A stretch of DNA of 64,000 nucleotides. It comes from Latrodectus hesperus. Taxonomy: Eukaryota; Arthropoda; Arachnida; Araneae; Theridiidae. Shown one piece after another: positions 52,313-64,000 of the stretch. Position 1 is the first letter of the stretch. Each line of letters opens with the position of its first letter. The stretch is taken from the NCBI GenBank assembly GCA_037975125.1, contig CM075853.1, forward strand, positions 76,113,609 to 76,177,608, given 5' to 3'. Under the pieces are notes generated by a model. That model saw only the letters and a list, made by a program, of their open reading frames with translations, searched no databases and was not told where the DNA came from. The position numbers and the translations under genes are program-made.

Positions 52313-54511
52313 GTAAGTTATTACTATATATATTTGCTTATATTTAAACTTTATCAGTTATATTGCTTCAGTTTTTGGTCTCTATAGATTTCTTGCATTA
52401 CATTTAATTCTGTTCAGCTATAATTTGAATATTTTATGAATTTGTCTACAGCATACATATTTCTTCTACATATTCTTAAAACATATACATTGAAAAATTA
52501 TGTTTACTTTTAAAAACATTCTCGTAGAAGAAAATTTTAACTTAAGTGTATATAGAAATGAGAAAATTTACGCATAAATTTCCAATTCTTCTATGTAAAC
52601 AAAAAAGATTAATCACATGTAAACAAGATTTATTTGCAATTAAATTTTATAATTTACTTATGAAATTATTAAGTGTATTTTTTTCTAATGATTTATTTCT
52701 TTTTAATAGTTTATGAAGTTTGGATCTTAAATAATATTTCTAAATTTTACCCTCCGAATTCAAACATTAATTTACTGGATAATTCTTATAAAAATCAATA
52801 TTTATAATACCATGTATTTTTAATTTTAAAAAAATGGTCTGCTTTCCATTTCTTTAAACCAATGCAAAATGTTTAAATAAAAGCTATGCACTCTTTTGAA
52901 TGTAATTTCTAGTTTAATTTTATTCAGAAATATATAAGAAATTCAAACATTAATGGAGAAATATCCTTTTTGTTGTAGAATTCGGATCTTTAATTCAATG
53001 AATATTTGCCTAGCCCTAGCACCACAATTTGAAATTTATTTTACGAAATTTTTAAAATTTTCATGAAACGATATGTTGCATGCAAACATTTTCCTACAAA
53101 CATGTTTCAAAGCTTCTTGAATGAAATAAGATGAATCAAACGTATTTTTTGTAATTCAGTGCAAGAAAACTAAAGTTACCATATTCTTGTCCATGTTGGG
53201 TAGTTTTAAATGAAATAAAACTTTTCTTCATTTCTATTGTCAGTACAATTATAAAAGATTATGCAATATATTCTTGAGAGGCAATTTATTCTAGTCTGGA
53301 ATTAACAATTCTTTGCATATGTGATTAATGAAACAATCACATAGGCAAAGAATTGTTAATTCCAGACAAGAATAAATTGCATGTCAAACATGTGATAAAT
53401 TTTTATATTTATTAACAACTGCTTTTTAAATATCCTTGACTATTAATTACTTTCATACAAAAAATCTTGTTTTACTTTGTTCTTTAATCTTATAATTTAT
53501 CATGCCTCTTTGTTTTATGTTTTTATTTATTATTGTTTAATTTAAATTATATTGTCTGATTGTTTAATTTTACTACTTATCGACACTAAAAATCAAACTC
53601 ACATAATTCTGAATATTAGAACAGAAATACTATTTTAAAGACTTCAGTTTTTTCCTTCATTTTACACAAATATATAATTAAAAACTCGTTTAAAAATGTA
53701 TATAAATAATTCAGAATATACAATAATAAATAATGCAAAATATGCAAGAACTAAAACTAAAATTGTTTCTGATAATTTTTATGACGAATATTTCACCATT
53801 TAAATCAACAAATCACACTCACATACATACCAATTTATATTTTTGTGTGCTTATATCATATATATCAAGCTTTATGTATACATATATATATTTTAAAATG
53901 TATTTTAATAAGGTTTTATTTACACATTATACTACATATTTTCATTTCATTAAAATAATCAAGGATATAATTATTAAGTAAGAAACTTTTCTCCCTATTC
54001 TGGGAACAATTTAAATTAAATTATAAGACTCTCTTTTTTTAAAGTATATATGATTTTCTATCCTTCACACTTAATAAAAATATGTGTTATAAAATTGTAA
54101 CATTAATGATTTTTGAAGAAATAACATTTAAAAATATAGTTTTCTTAATTTCCTTGCTTAAAAATGTAAACATATTATACTAAAATAAATTTTAGAAATA
54201 CATGGAAAAGAAACAATAAATATAAAATGAATATAAATCCTTGCTATTTCTCATATTTTCCGTAACATTTATTTCTTTTTTTCTCAATTATTTATAATTG
54301 CGCGTTTACAGGAAAATTCATTATATGTGATTTGATAATTTAAAGAGCTTAAGAATTTTTAAACTTTTGCAAGTGTTATTTCGTTATAGTAAACTTAAAA
54401 AAATTACAATGAAAAATTACTACCATTTTATTAATCACTGCAATACTTTAATATTTATTACTTTTTATTAGATTAATGATAATTAATAACTGCTTTTTTT
54501 AATTTTTTTAG
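52313..54511 (+). other. cassette A10 intron
   Basis: 2.2 kb, GTAAGT to TTTTTTTAG. Holds the 46-bp inverted repeat at 53281-53380. The rest is AT-rich. Confidence 0.6.
53281..53380 (+). repeat. near-perfect 46-bp inverted repeat (hairpin) in the A10 intron
   Basis: Left arm 53281-53326 begins GCAATTTATTCTAGTCTGGA; right arm 53335-53380 is its reverse complement with two mismatches; the loop is 8 bases (AATGAAAC). As RNA it would fold into a long stem of about 44 pairs. In the paralogous A13 intron only the right arm and its flank are recognisable (about 63033-63077). Confidence 0.9.
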
Positions 54512-54808
54512 CTATTTGTCAAGAAGAACCCCCAATATTAAACCCTATTCACATCCCTCCAAATTTAGCAGTCGGAGATATGATAGAACTTCCATGTGCT
54601 GTCAAAAGAGGAAGCTTGCCCATAACATTTAAATGGTTTCATAATAAAAATGATGTATCAGAAAATAAAAGATATAAAGTATCTAATTCGCAAATTACTT
54701 CTCTTTTTCACATCGGAAAAATAACTGCATCTGATATAGGTAATTATACATGCAAAGCTATGAATCGTTTTGGCGAAGATAGTACAAGGGTACAAGTTCT
54801 CATTGAAG
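54512..54808 (+). CDS. sDscam: Dscam-type cassette A10, Ig-domain exon
   Basis: 99 codons, phase 1-1. After the junction residue it reads ICQEEPPILNPIHIPPNLAV. Cys29 (ELPCAVKRGSLP, with Pro where others have Ser), Trp42 (FKWFHNKNDVSE) and Cys81 (DIGNYTC). Tail KAMNRFGEDSTRVQVLIEG. It is the intact counterpart of the frameshifted A7 exon and shows where the base was lost. Confidence 0.92.
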
Positions 54809-55549
54809 GTAATTGCAGCTCCAAAAAAATCAACACATACTTTGGAGCAATTTTAATTTAATATTTACCTTCAATATTTTCGTAACTATTATATTCAATC
54901 TAACATTACTGTCATAACTAATTCTATTTTAATATTACTTATTTTAGATATTTTGATTGTTATTCGAGAAAGATAAATAAATAAAACTATTAGTGAATAT
55001 AATTAATTTTCTTTTTCATGTTTTAGTTTCATATTTGCAAATAATTGCATTTAAATTCTTTCCGTCTTCATTGCGAATCCTTACATTATGGTATTTCTTT
55101 ACAACTCACATAAAATGGAAGATTTACCAAAAAATTACAAGAGGAAAATGTCTCATACTTTATATTATACTCTATTTTGTATCTGTCTTATAATGTTAAG
55201 TTAAATACTATTGATTATGTACAAAAACTATTTCAATAAATACTCTTTATTATATGCAAACATTATTTAATCAATTTTCATATTTTCTTTATATATTGTC
55301 GATTTTCAATTACCACCTCTTAAATGCAATCAATACCATTCCATGATTAAAAGTTAAACTGTAATGGGAATGATTTTTGATAAAATTTTAATTTTGATTT
55401 GACTTTTTATCTTATATATACTTGTTATATCTCTCCATATTTATTTTAAAATCCTTCTATTTCTTAACTATTATTTCCAGAATAAATAATTTGACGTACT
55501 TCCCATCATGATTTTTTGGTAAGGTTAAAAATATTTAGTTTAAAAATGA
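54809..55549 (+). other. A10-B11 spacer
   Basis: 0.74 kb of AT-rich sequence; no feature seen. Confidence 0.5.
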
Positions 55550-55586
55550 ACCGATAAGTGGCGCTACGATGTACTCAAAATGGCGT
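55550..55586 (+). promoter_or_regulatory. cassette B11 promoter box, B-type double
   Basis: ACCGATAAGTGGCGCTAC at 55550-55567 and ATGGCGT at 55580-55586; GGCG cores again 22 bp apart, although the sequence between them is quite different from B8. It lies 221 bp upstream of the leader ATG. Confidence 0.8.
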
Positions 55587-55787
55587 TTGTACTATTTTAC
55601 ATGTGAATGCATCCTAACTTAATCTTTATAAATATATCTATTTTATAAAAGAACTATCAGTTTTTTCTTAATCATTTAGTTTTCATATTTCACTATCAGG
55701 TGTAATAAGTTAATGAAATTGTGAACAACTGTCATGTCATTTCATTGAAATCGCTCATTCTTTTACTATAACTCTAATAAAGAAAAC

Positions 55788-55830
55788 ATGATCACAGAAT
55801 TGGTGTGGCTTGCATTTCTATTTCTGTTCG
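55788..55830 (+). CDS. sDscam: Dscam-type cassette B11, leader exon
   Basis: MITELVWLAFLFLF, 14 codons plus one base, ending TTCG|GTAAGT. In-frame stops lie just upstream, which fixes the start here and by homology in B8. Confidence 0.85.
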
Positions 55831-57337
55831 GTAAGTGTTTACAAAATATTTATTTCCTTTATATATTATTAGCAATCAAACATAAATCATATTAGTTATA
55901 CAAATTTACCGAATTTTTTTCCTTGTGTGTATGTGTATTTTATATTATATTTTACATTATTATATAGATTCATATTATTTTCACGTACACATTTTAATCC
56001 TAATGCATAAGTGAACATTATTTTTAAGCCTGATACATTTTTGTGGTTCTTATATACTAAAATTTTAATTTAAAATTTTTATTCCTTAAATTAATTTTGA
56101 AAGGTTTAAAGCTTTGTTGTAGAAATAAGAGATAACATTTTTTAAATATTTGTGCATATGGATTAGAGTTTCGTTGATATCAGACTTATAAATGCAACAT
56201 TAAGGTCTATGCATAAAGGCCTTTATGTCTAGGCATACATAAAGATTTATAAATGCAACATAAAGAATTATGAACACAAAGGTCTATTCATAATTCCACT
56301 CAATCAATTTTAAAATACTTTTATTAAAAAAGTAAAAAGTAAACATCTAGCCACAATCGGTTTTTGAAAAAAAAAGACTATATTAATAGTGTTATAAGCC
56401 GAAATAATTCATCGTTGTTTTAATTGCTCACTAAATAAATATTTTTAGTACTAACTAAAGTATTAACTACTGAGTAGTTAAATAACTAAGATATTCAATA
56501 AAAATAAGTGCTTACACATTTTTTTATTAAAATTCTGAAACAAAATGAAATGTATGTTTGTTGTCACCAATAATGAATTTAGCCAGATTGAATATTAAAA
56601 TAAAAGTACTAGCAATCAAAATAGCAAGAATTTTGTATTTATAAATCACATTAGTAAAAATTTCAAAAGATTAATAATTACTAAATTATCCTAAGGTTTT
56701 TTGTTAATAAAAAAATCCTTAAATGCAATAAGTTCTCAACTTTCCAAAAATAAACTTTTTTTACATTTTATAAATTGACTTAGTATTTTGAACTGATTAT
56801 AATTTATTTTTAGTTATTTAAAATATAATAATCAAATTAGCGTAAATCTTTGCATTATTTTTGTTATATTATTAATGTGCCTTTTTTGATACTTTATTCA
56901 AAATACTCCCTAAACATTGGTGTTATCTCTCTATAAATATAAATTATATAAAATCCGGAATGATTTTATTTCTTGTATAACTAAAGAAACTAGAAATGTA
57001 TTGGCTTATTATGTTAACAAATATAAGAGTGCAAAGTTTTATCTATAATTAGTTTCAAAACTATTTTGTTTTAGAAATGTTAGTCATTGATTTAAATATT
57101 AGTATCTGGTAATTTTGAAATTAATTTAAATGGTAATTATGTTTTTGCTTTAGTTATGTGAAACATGACTTTTACATTACTTAACATTTTCTTATATATT
57201 ATATAAAATTAATTTAATGAATTTATTTTTAATTTAAGCTTTTATCTTTTACTAAAGCATATAATAAGTACGAAGTTTTCTAAATATAAAATTATAATTC
57301 AATGGTTTCTAATAAAACTAATTTTTTTCTTTTGTAG
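55831..57337 (+). other. cassette B11 intron
   Basis: 1.5 kb, GTAAGT to TTTTGTAG. Around 56175-56290 there are short direct and inverted repeats (ATAAATGCAACAT twice and the palindrome CATAAAGGCCTTTATG). Confidence 0.6.
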
Positions 57338-57634
57338 TTTTTGGAAAAGAAGAACCGCCAGTTTTGAATCCTATGTTCATTCCCCCAAATTTATCCCTTG
57401 GAGATATGACAGGTCTTTCTTGTACCATTAAAAGAGGAAGTTTGCCCATAAAATTCGAATGGTATCATAATCATAATTTAATATCCCAAAATAACAATTA
57501 TAAAATATCAAGTTCAACAATTGGTTCACAGTTTTTAATTGAGGAAATTAAAGCTTCTGATATCGGCAATTACACTTGCAGAGCTAGTAACGCATATGGA
57601 TATGATGCAAAATCTGAATCTGTAATTATTGAAG
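57338..57634 (+). CDS. sDscam: Dscam-type cassette B11, Ig-domain exon
   Basis: 99 codons, phase 1-1. Opens VFGKEEPPVLNPMFIPPNLS. Cys29 (TGLSCTIKRGSLP), Trp42 (FEWYHNHN) and Cys81 (DIGNYTC). Tail RASNAYGYDAKSESVIIEG. It pairs with B8 as the product of the 9.2-kb duplication. The frame is intact. Confidence 0.92.
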
Positions 57635-58479
57635 GTAACAGTGTTTAATTTCAATGAAACATAACTCTTACTTTTTGAATAATATATCATTAAATGTCTT
57701 TTTAAAAAACAAGTTGAATTATCTTATTACGTTTATTTAAAAATGTTTTTCTTATTTTTTTGCGATTTTTAAAAATTAAAATAAATTATGTAAATATGAA
57801 TATTGTTTGTATATCATATTGCTTAGATTTTACAAATAATCTTCATAACAGCTCAATGTTTTGCAGTTTCATGGTGATTCATTATCTTTGAGTTGATTTA
57901 TGATGATAATTGGAATTCTTAAAATTTTGATTTTTGAAATGAGTAACACTTAATAACATGATTAGTATAGACTATAAAAAACTGTAATGATAAAAAATGT
58001 ATGATTCCTTTGCAAATATTACGTTTATGAATTATATTATAAAAAATCTCACTCTTATTCATTGCTTTTCCGTACTACAATCTGCTACATAACTAGACAT
58101 AAAAGTGTGGAAAAACTAAATTTTTAATTTTAAAACGACTTACAAATTTTAAGAATTGATAAAAAAAATTTAATGATCCACATAACTGTCTCCATTTTCT
58201 TATATCTAGTTTAAAATATTTTGAATCGAAAAAATTGAGATCTCACTTACCATATATTTTACACACAATGATAATCCATACATTTCAGCAGCTGTTTGTA
58301 TATTTTAAAATACAAAATTCTGGTATGCAATTCTCAAATTTCCAGATTTACTGAACATAATCACTAATGCAGTTAAATATCATTTATTTATTAAAAAGTA
58401 GATAAATAACATTATTATTCGTTTTTGCTCCACATGTTCTAATTTAGACACTGCAACAGAGAAATTGCTTTTGTAATCG
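57635..58479 (+). other. B11-C12 spacer
   Basis: 0.85 kb, closely matching 48333-49212 including TCATAACAGCTCAA and GGTATGCAATTCTCAAATTT. Confidence 0.7.
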
Positions 58480-58497
58480 AACGATATGTGGCGCTAC
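58480..58497 (+). promoter_or_regulatory. cassette C12 promoter box
   Basis: AACGATATGTGGCGCTAC with the same C-type flanks as C9. It lies 231 bp upstream of the leader ATG. Confidence 0.8.
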
Positions 58498-58727
58498 CAT
58501 ACCATACTCATTGTATTTTGTATGATTTTATTGTTGAATGAATTGGGTTGTGTTTACATGCAACGCATGTTTAAATTGTAATATTACAGCGTATATTGAG
58601 TACTTAAAATATATATGTATATATATAAAGTTTCAAACTTATATTCATTGTATAAAATTCCTAGGAATGATCATTTCTTTCTTAAGAAACTTTAGGTGTT
58701 TAGGTATTCAAGGCTTACAGAAATAAA

Positions 58728-58782
58728 ATGGCGATATCAGTTGTTAAGTATATTGCTATATCAAGTCTTCTACTTATGAAAG
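58728..58782 (+). CDS. sDscam: Dscam-type cassette C12, leader exon
   Basis: MAISVVKYIAISSLLLMK, 18 codons plus one base, ending ATGAAAG|GTAAGA. The whole 5' region from the box to the leader is almost identical to C9. Confidence 0.85.
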
Positions 58783-59008
58783 GTAAGACATTTTTTGTTT
58801 AATTTTCATTTATGTGCCAAAAAAACTTACTTAATTTTTGCATGCTTAGCAACAGTACTACATGGAATATTTATAAACAAAAGCATAAAAAAACATCAAT
58901 AATTATTCATATACATTTTAGATTCTCAAAATACTTTATTTTGTTAACTAAGCTTATCTGAAATTTGTCATTTCTAGTTACATAATTTGTTTTTATCATT
59001 CTTTTAAG

Positions 59009-59305
59009 GAATAACTGCGGAAGATTCACCAATTTTAAGACCGATGTTTGTTCCCATGAATTTAGCTCTTGGGGATATTACTGAATTGTCTTGCACTGTT
59101 AAAAGAGGATCATTTCCTGTCACGTTCAAGTGGTTTCACAATGGGAAAGAGATACAGTCTCATTCTAAGTATAAAATTACAAATTCCGAAAGCAGTTCGC
59201 TTTTTTACGTAGGAGAAATTCAAGCTTCTGATATTGGAAACTACACTTGTTTAGTTGAAAATTCTTATGGTCAGGACCAAAAAACGGAAAATGTTATTAT
59301 TGAAG
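59009..59305 (+). CDS. sDscam: Dscam-type cassette C12, Ig-domain exon
   Basis: 99 codons, phase 1-1, 226 bp from its leader. Opens GITAEDSPILRPMFVPMNLA. Cys29, Trp42 (FKWFHNGKEIQSHSKYK) and Cys81 (DIGNYTC). Tail LVENSYGQDQKTENVIIEG. Paralogue of C9, with at most a handful of amino-acid changes. The frame is intact. Confidence 0.92.
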
Positions 59306-61821
59306 GTAATTTATTTCAACTAATATTTGATTACAATTTCTAGCATATTTTTTTCACAATTGTATTCATTCTGAGAAAAAACATTAACAACTTCAATAAG
59401 TTTTGATTTTTTCTACACACAATAAAGTACATAACAAATTAATTATTTTCAGTTTGTTTCAAATTTTGCAGTTGTGATCATTTCCAGAATAGAGAACTTT
59501 TTGTGCTACAAATAATATATATGCGTTACATACATATAATTAAAGCAAAATCATTTGAAGTAAGTAATTATTTAATGTAAAAATGATATCTGTGTTGATA
59601 TGTAAAGAATGCATAAACAATACTTTTTATGAATACACAAGTATATATTTAAGTAAAATTTTAAAAAAATAACTGATTCATTATTTTTTGGGATAAGTTA
59701 TTAGAAATGTGTTCATTATTCAATTTTCATTTAAAATTATTTTATTTAAATACTTTGCACTTTACAATTTAGTCAATAAATTAAATATTCTTAAATTAGT
59801 ATTGCAAATGTTTTATTTATATCAATAATATATAATAGTTATACAATTCTGTTATTCCTCAAAGCTATTCTTTAATTAATTTTACGTTAAGAAAAACGCA
59901 CTTAAATTCTATTAGGTACAAAATTATTCTATATGTATGCTTTGTCAGTTAATAATATTTAATGTTTATAAATAAAAATTAAAGTATTCAATTTGCCTTT
60001 TATTCTTAATTTTTGTTCCATAAAAATATATTAATAAAAATGTATTGCTTTTGTCAAGGTAGTCAAGATATGTATAATATTCCTCCTAAAACATTAAATT
60101 TGCTTAATGTGTCAATTAATCTCATTACCATGTAAATAAATCTAAAATTTTGAATGTCTGTAAAAATCTTAACGTTACTCACGTTGCTTTTCTTATTGTT
60201 TCATTTATATACTTAATATTCTTGCATTACTTAAAAATATGGAGTAGGACGTTATATTCTTTAAAATATGGGATTTTAACTATAAAGAAAACATAATCTG
60301 TAAAAGTGGCTTCTTCACAAGTACAGCCTACTTACAGAGAAAACAATTAGAAGCAAATTTTAAAAGAATTATTTAATTTAAATAATTATTTAATGTTTTC
60401 ATTTGATTTTTTTAAACTATAATATTTATTTGTTTGGGACAAATTACGGATAACTTTTAAGATATTATTTAAAAATATTAAATATTTTTAATTACATGAC
60501 AATAAAAATACTGTTCTGTATTTCAAGGTGAAAAATTATGCATTTTGAACATCATACTTTAAAACATATGATTCATTATAAAGCGAAATTAACGTAACAA
60601 AAACTTTTCTCTTATGTTTTTTGTTTTGCAAGATTTTTCACACATAAATTATAATTTTCATGCTTGAATACACAATTTTAAGTATTTTTAACTTTTCTGT
60701 AACTTGAAAACATTATATGGTAAAGCAAAGTAATATCTAATATTTGAGTTAACATGTCATTTTAATGTTTATTTCTATATATTTTAAATTTTTGTCAAAT
60801 TAATTAATTCATAAAGAAAATTTAATCAAACTTTCATTGGTATCATAATAGTTGTTTTCAAACATTGAGAATTTAACTTCAAAACCAAAAACTTTCCAAA
60901 GGACTTTAGTATTAAATATTTACGTTTTTCCTCCATCTAAATGGGAAAGTACTCTTCAATAAATTTTCACTTTGAAACCTCTTGAATTATATAAGTTATC
61001 CTAAATTGGCTTTTATGTTAAGAGTTAACTTATTAACAACTTTTGTGAAATCAAATTATTGTTAACTCTTATATTGAAAATGCTGAAATCAGTTTATTTT
61101 TTCAAATAAAATCATTAGGATAATACTTATGAAAAACTATTTACAATTTTGACATTTATGAAAAAGTGAAATTTTTTTTACTTAAATATATGATTTAAAA
61201 TTGTGTGAAAAAATTATTCATTTCACCTGATAATTACAGTGATTAATATCTTTCATTGTATGCACAAAAACTTTTTAAATAAACTTATTTTAATATTTAT
61301 GTACAGTTATGATTTTGATATTTATTTAAGAAATTATTTACTGAAATATAGGAAATAAACTTGTATGAAAGAATTCTGCAATTTAGCGAATACTTACATC
61401 AAGCCATACTAATATCTACTTTTGATTTCCTCATAATGTTGGCCGAATTAAACACTTTTTAAGCATAGAGAATTTTTGCTTTCACATATATGAATATAAA
61501 TACTATAGAGATAAATAGATATACCCCTATCTATAAATGAGATGATAGTATTTTTACATTAAGGCCTTATTTTCTGTTTAAGATGCCATTAAATTTTTAG
61601 ATCTATAATACTTAAAAATTATAATGCAGTTGTCATATGTCTCTCAACTAATCAAATTTCATATTTATAACATGAAACAAATGTGTTTGAAATTTTATTA
61701 AATTACTTTTATCAATACTGTGTATTAATAATTTGCTTTCTTCATAAAATAAACATGCTCACTACTTTTATAGTATAATTATTATACAATACTATATTAA
61801 TGTAATTTCTTTCCAAAATTT
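59306..61821 (+). other. C12-A13 spacer
   Basis: 2.5 kb. Left and right parts match the C9-A10 spacer; the central 60362-61310 is absent there. An inverted repeat TAAGAGTTAAC ... GTTAACTCTTA lies around 61020-61070. Confidence 0.55.
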
Positions 61822-61839
61822 AACAATATGTGGCGCTGC
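61822..61839 (+). promoter_or_regulatory. cassette A13 promoter box
   Basis: AACAATATGTGGCGCTGC, identical to the A10 box, with the same A-type flanks. It lies 227 bp upstream of the leader ATG. Confidence 0.8.
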
Positions 61840-62065
61840 TTTCCTTTTGGTGTTTCATTTCTGGTTGTACAATAAAACCTGACGCTTTAATCAGATTTTT
61901 TAGACAAATACTTTCGCCTAAATACTAATTAAATAACTATTTGTGGTTAATCACAAGTCTGTGATTTTGATCTTTGTCATAAACTTCTGGAAATTCTGCT
62001 TTTAGTTTATAATTATCGATGTTTGCCATTCTCAGCTTCCTGGTATGAGTTAAAAATAAGTAGCT

Positions 62066-62111
62066 ATGGCGTTGTTTGGTTTGACTTGTTTGCTGGCAAT
62101 TATTTTTGAAA
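62066..62111 (+). CDS. sDscam: Dscam-type cassette A13, leader exon (cassette cut by window edge)
   Basis: MALFGLTCLLAIIFE, 15 codons plus one base, donor GAAA|GTAAGT as in A10. By comparison with A10 (2.2-kb intron) its Ig exon should begin about 64.3 kb, just beyond the window. Its presence shows that the array continues to the right. Confidence 0.82.
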
Positions 62112-64000
62112 GTAAGTTATTACTATATATATTTAATTATATTTAATAAATTTTAAGACTTATGTTGCTTCAGTTTTGAATTTCTATACATTTCTTAATT
62201 TACATTTAATTTGTTCAGCTATAAATTTAAATATTTTATAAATTTATCTACAACATACTTAAAACATAAATATCGGAAAATTATGTTTACTTTTGAAAAA
62301 AATTCTCCTGAAGAAAATTTTAACATAAGTGTATATAGAAATGAGAAAACTTACGCATAAATGTCCATTTCTTTTATCCAAACAAAAAAGATCACATGTA
62401 AACAAGATTTATTTGCAATTAAATTTTATAATTTACTTATGAAATTATTAAGTGTATTTGTTTTCTAGTGATTTATTTCTTTTTAATAGTTTATGAAGTT
62501 TGGGTCTCAAATAATATTTCTAAATTTTACCCTCCGTATTCAAACCTTTATTTGCTGAATAATTTTTTTAAAAATGTATATTCATAATATCATGTATTTT
62601 GATATTTAAAAAATGGTCTGATTTCTATTTATTTAAATCAATGAAAATATTTATATAAATTTTATGCATTCATTTGAATGTAATTTCTGGTTTAATTTCA
62701 TTCAGAAATATATAATGCATTCACACATTTATTGCAAATTAACCATTTTCATGTAAAATTCGGAACTTTAGTTCAATAAATGTTTGCCTATCACCACAAT
62801 TCAAAATTTATTTTAGGAATTTCAGGAAAAAATATGTTGCAAGCAAACATTTTCCTACAAATATGTTGCAAAGCTTCTTGAATGAAATGAGATTAATTAA
62901 ACGTATTTTTTGTAATTCAGGGCAAGGAAACTGATTTCACCATATTCTTAGTTTGGTGTTGGGTAGTTTTAAATGAACTAAAACTTTTTTTTAATATATA
63001 TTGTCTGTACAATTATAAACGATTAGCTGAACAATCACGTATACAACGAATTATTAATTCCAGACAAGAATAAATTACATGTCAAACATGAGGTAAATAT
63101 TTGTATACATTAACAACTGTTCTTTAAATTTCCTTCTCTATTAATTACTTTTATGCAAAAAATTTTGCTTTACTTTGTTCTTTAATCTTATAATTTATCT
63201 GACCTCCTTGTTTTATGTTTTTGTTTTTTCTTTTTTAATGTGAATTATATTGTCTTAGTATTTAATCTTACTATTTATTGACATTAAAAATCAAATTCAC
63301 ATAAATCTTAATATTTAAGCAGAAATAAAATTTTTTGCTTCTTTATAAGCAAACATATAATAACAAACTCATTTAAAATGTATATAAATAATTAATTATA
63401 TATAATTAATGCAAAGCATTCATTTAATAAGTGAATAATACAAATATATAAATAATGCAAAATATAAATAAATGAAAAATGTACGTTAACTAAAATTAAA
63501 ATTGTTTCTGATAATTTCTAATGAATATTTCACCATTTAAATCTATAAATCAATCTCACATACATATCAATTTATATTTTTGTGTGCTTACATCATATTA
63601 ACAACATTTATATATATTTTAATAAGGTTTTACTTACACATTTTACTATATACTTTCATTCAATTAAAATAATTGTAATATCATTATCAGATGTAATTAA
63701 TAAGTAAGAAAGTTTTCCCCCACTCTCAGGGAACAAAATAAAATGAATTATTAATAAGACTTCAAAAGTACATCTGATTTTCTATCCCTTAAATTTAATA
63801 AAAATATGTGTTATAAATATTCTAACATTAATGATCTTTGAAGAAATAACATTTGTAAAATACATTTTTTGATATACTTGCTTAAAAATGTAAACATATA
63901 TAAACTAAAGTAAATGTTAAAAATACATTTATTTTAAACAATACATATAAAATGATTATCTATCCCTGTTATTTCTCATATTTTCTTTAATACTCATTTG
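62112..64000 (+). other. cassette A13 intron, partial
   Basis: Homologous to most of the A10 intron (for example GTTTATGAAGTTTGGRTCT and CAAGCAAACATTTTCC), without the complete hairpin. No exon before the window end. Confidence 0.6.

Overview
This is an AT-rich, intron-rich animal sequence. The best explanation is a chelicerate, most likely a spider. About three quarters of the window (17.8 kb to the right edge) is a tandem array of near-identical small gene cassettes. Each has an upstream sequence box, a short leader exon and one exon for a single Ig domain. This is the layout known for chelicerate shortened Dscam (sDscam) genes, where a promoter-driven 5' array is joined to constant exons downstream. 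The constant exons are not in this window.

Layout. 1-1.36 kb: decayed 3' end of a non-LTR retrotransposon. 2.52-3.35 kb: small TTAA-flanked piggyBac-like element. 3.62-7.36 kb: last three coding exons of TCP1 (chaperonin CCT subunit alpha), whose introns hold a hAT-like repeat and an AT microsatellite. 8.1-11.8 kb: hAT transposon pseudogene with an internal tandem duplication. 12.05-12.65 kb: short non-autonomous hAT element. 14.0-14.2 kb: RNase H fragment of another non-LTR element. 14.2-17.8 kb: no recognisable gene. 17.8-64 kb: thirteen Dscam-type cassettes, all on the + strand; the last is cut after its leader exon.

The cassettes fall into three types (A, B, C) by leader peptide, Ig sequence, intron length and promoter flank. 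Their order is B1, A2, B3, C4, A5, C6, A7, B8, C9, A10, B11, C12, A13. This is an A-B-C repeat with one C slot (after B1) and one B slot (after A5) missing. A7-B8-C9 and A10-B11-C12 are a recent tandem duplication with a period of about 9.2 kb.

All thirteen leaders have, 155-233 bp upstream of the start codon, a box with consensus near AACGATATGTGGCGCTRC. B-type cassettes add a second GGCG box exactly 22 bp downstream. The TGGCGCT core resembles insect CTCF-type sites and, by analogy, the shared promoter element of clustered protocadherins. Every leader ends in phase 1 and every Ig exon is phase 1-1, so any leader could in principle be spliced to any downstream Ig exon or to a shared constant exon. 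Cassette A7 has a one-base deletion in its Ig exon and is probably non-functional.
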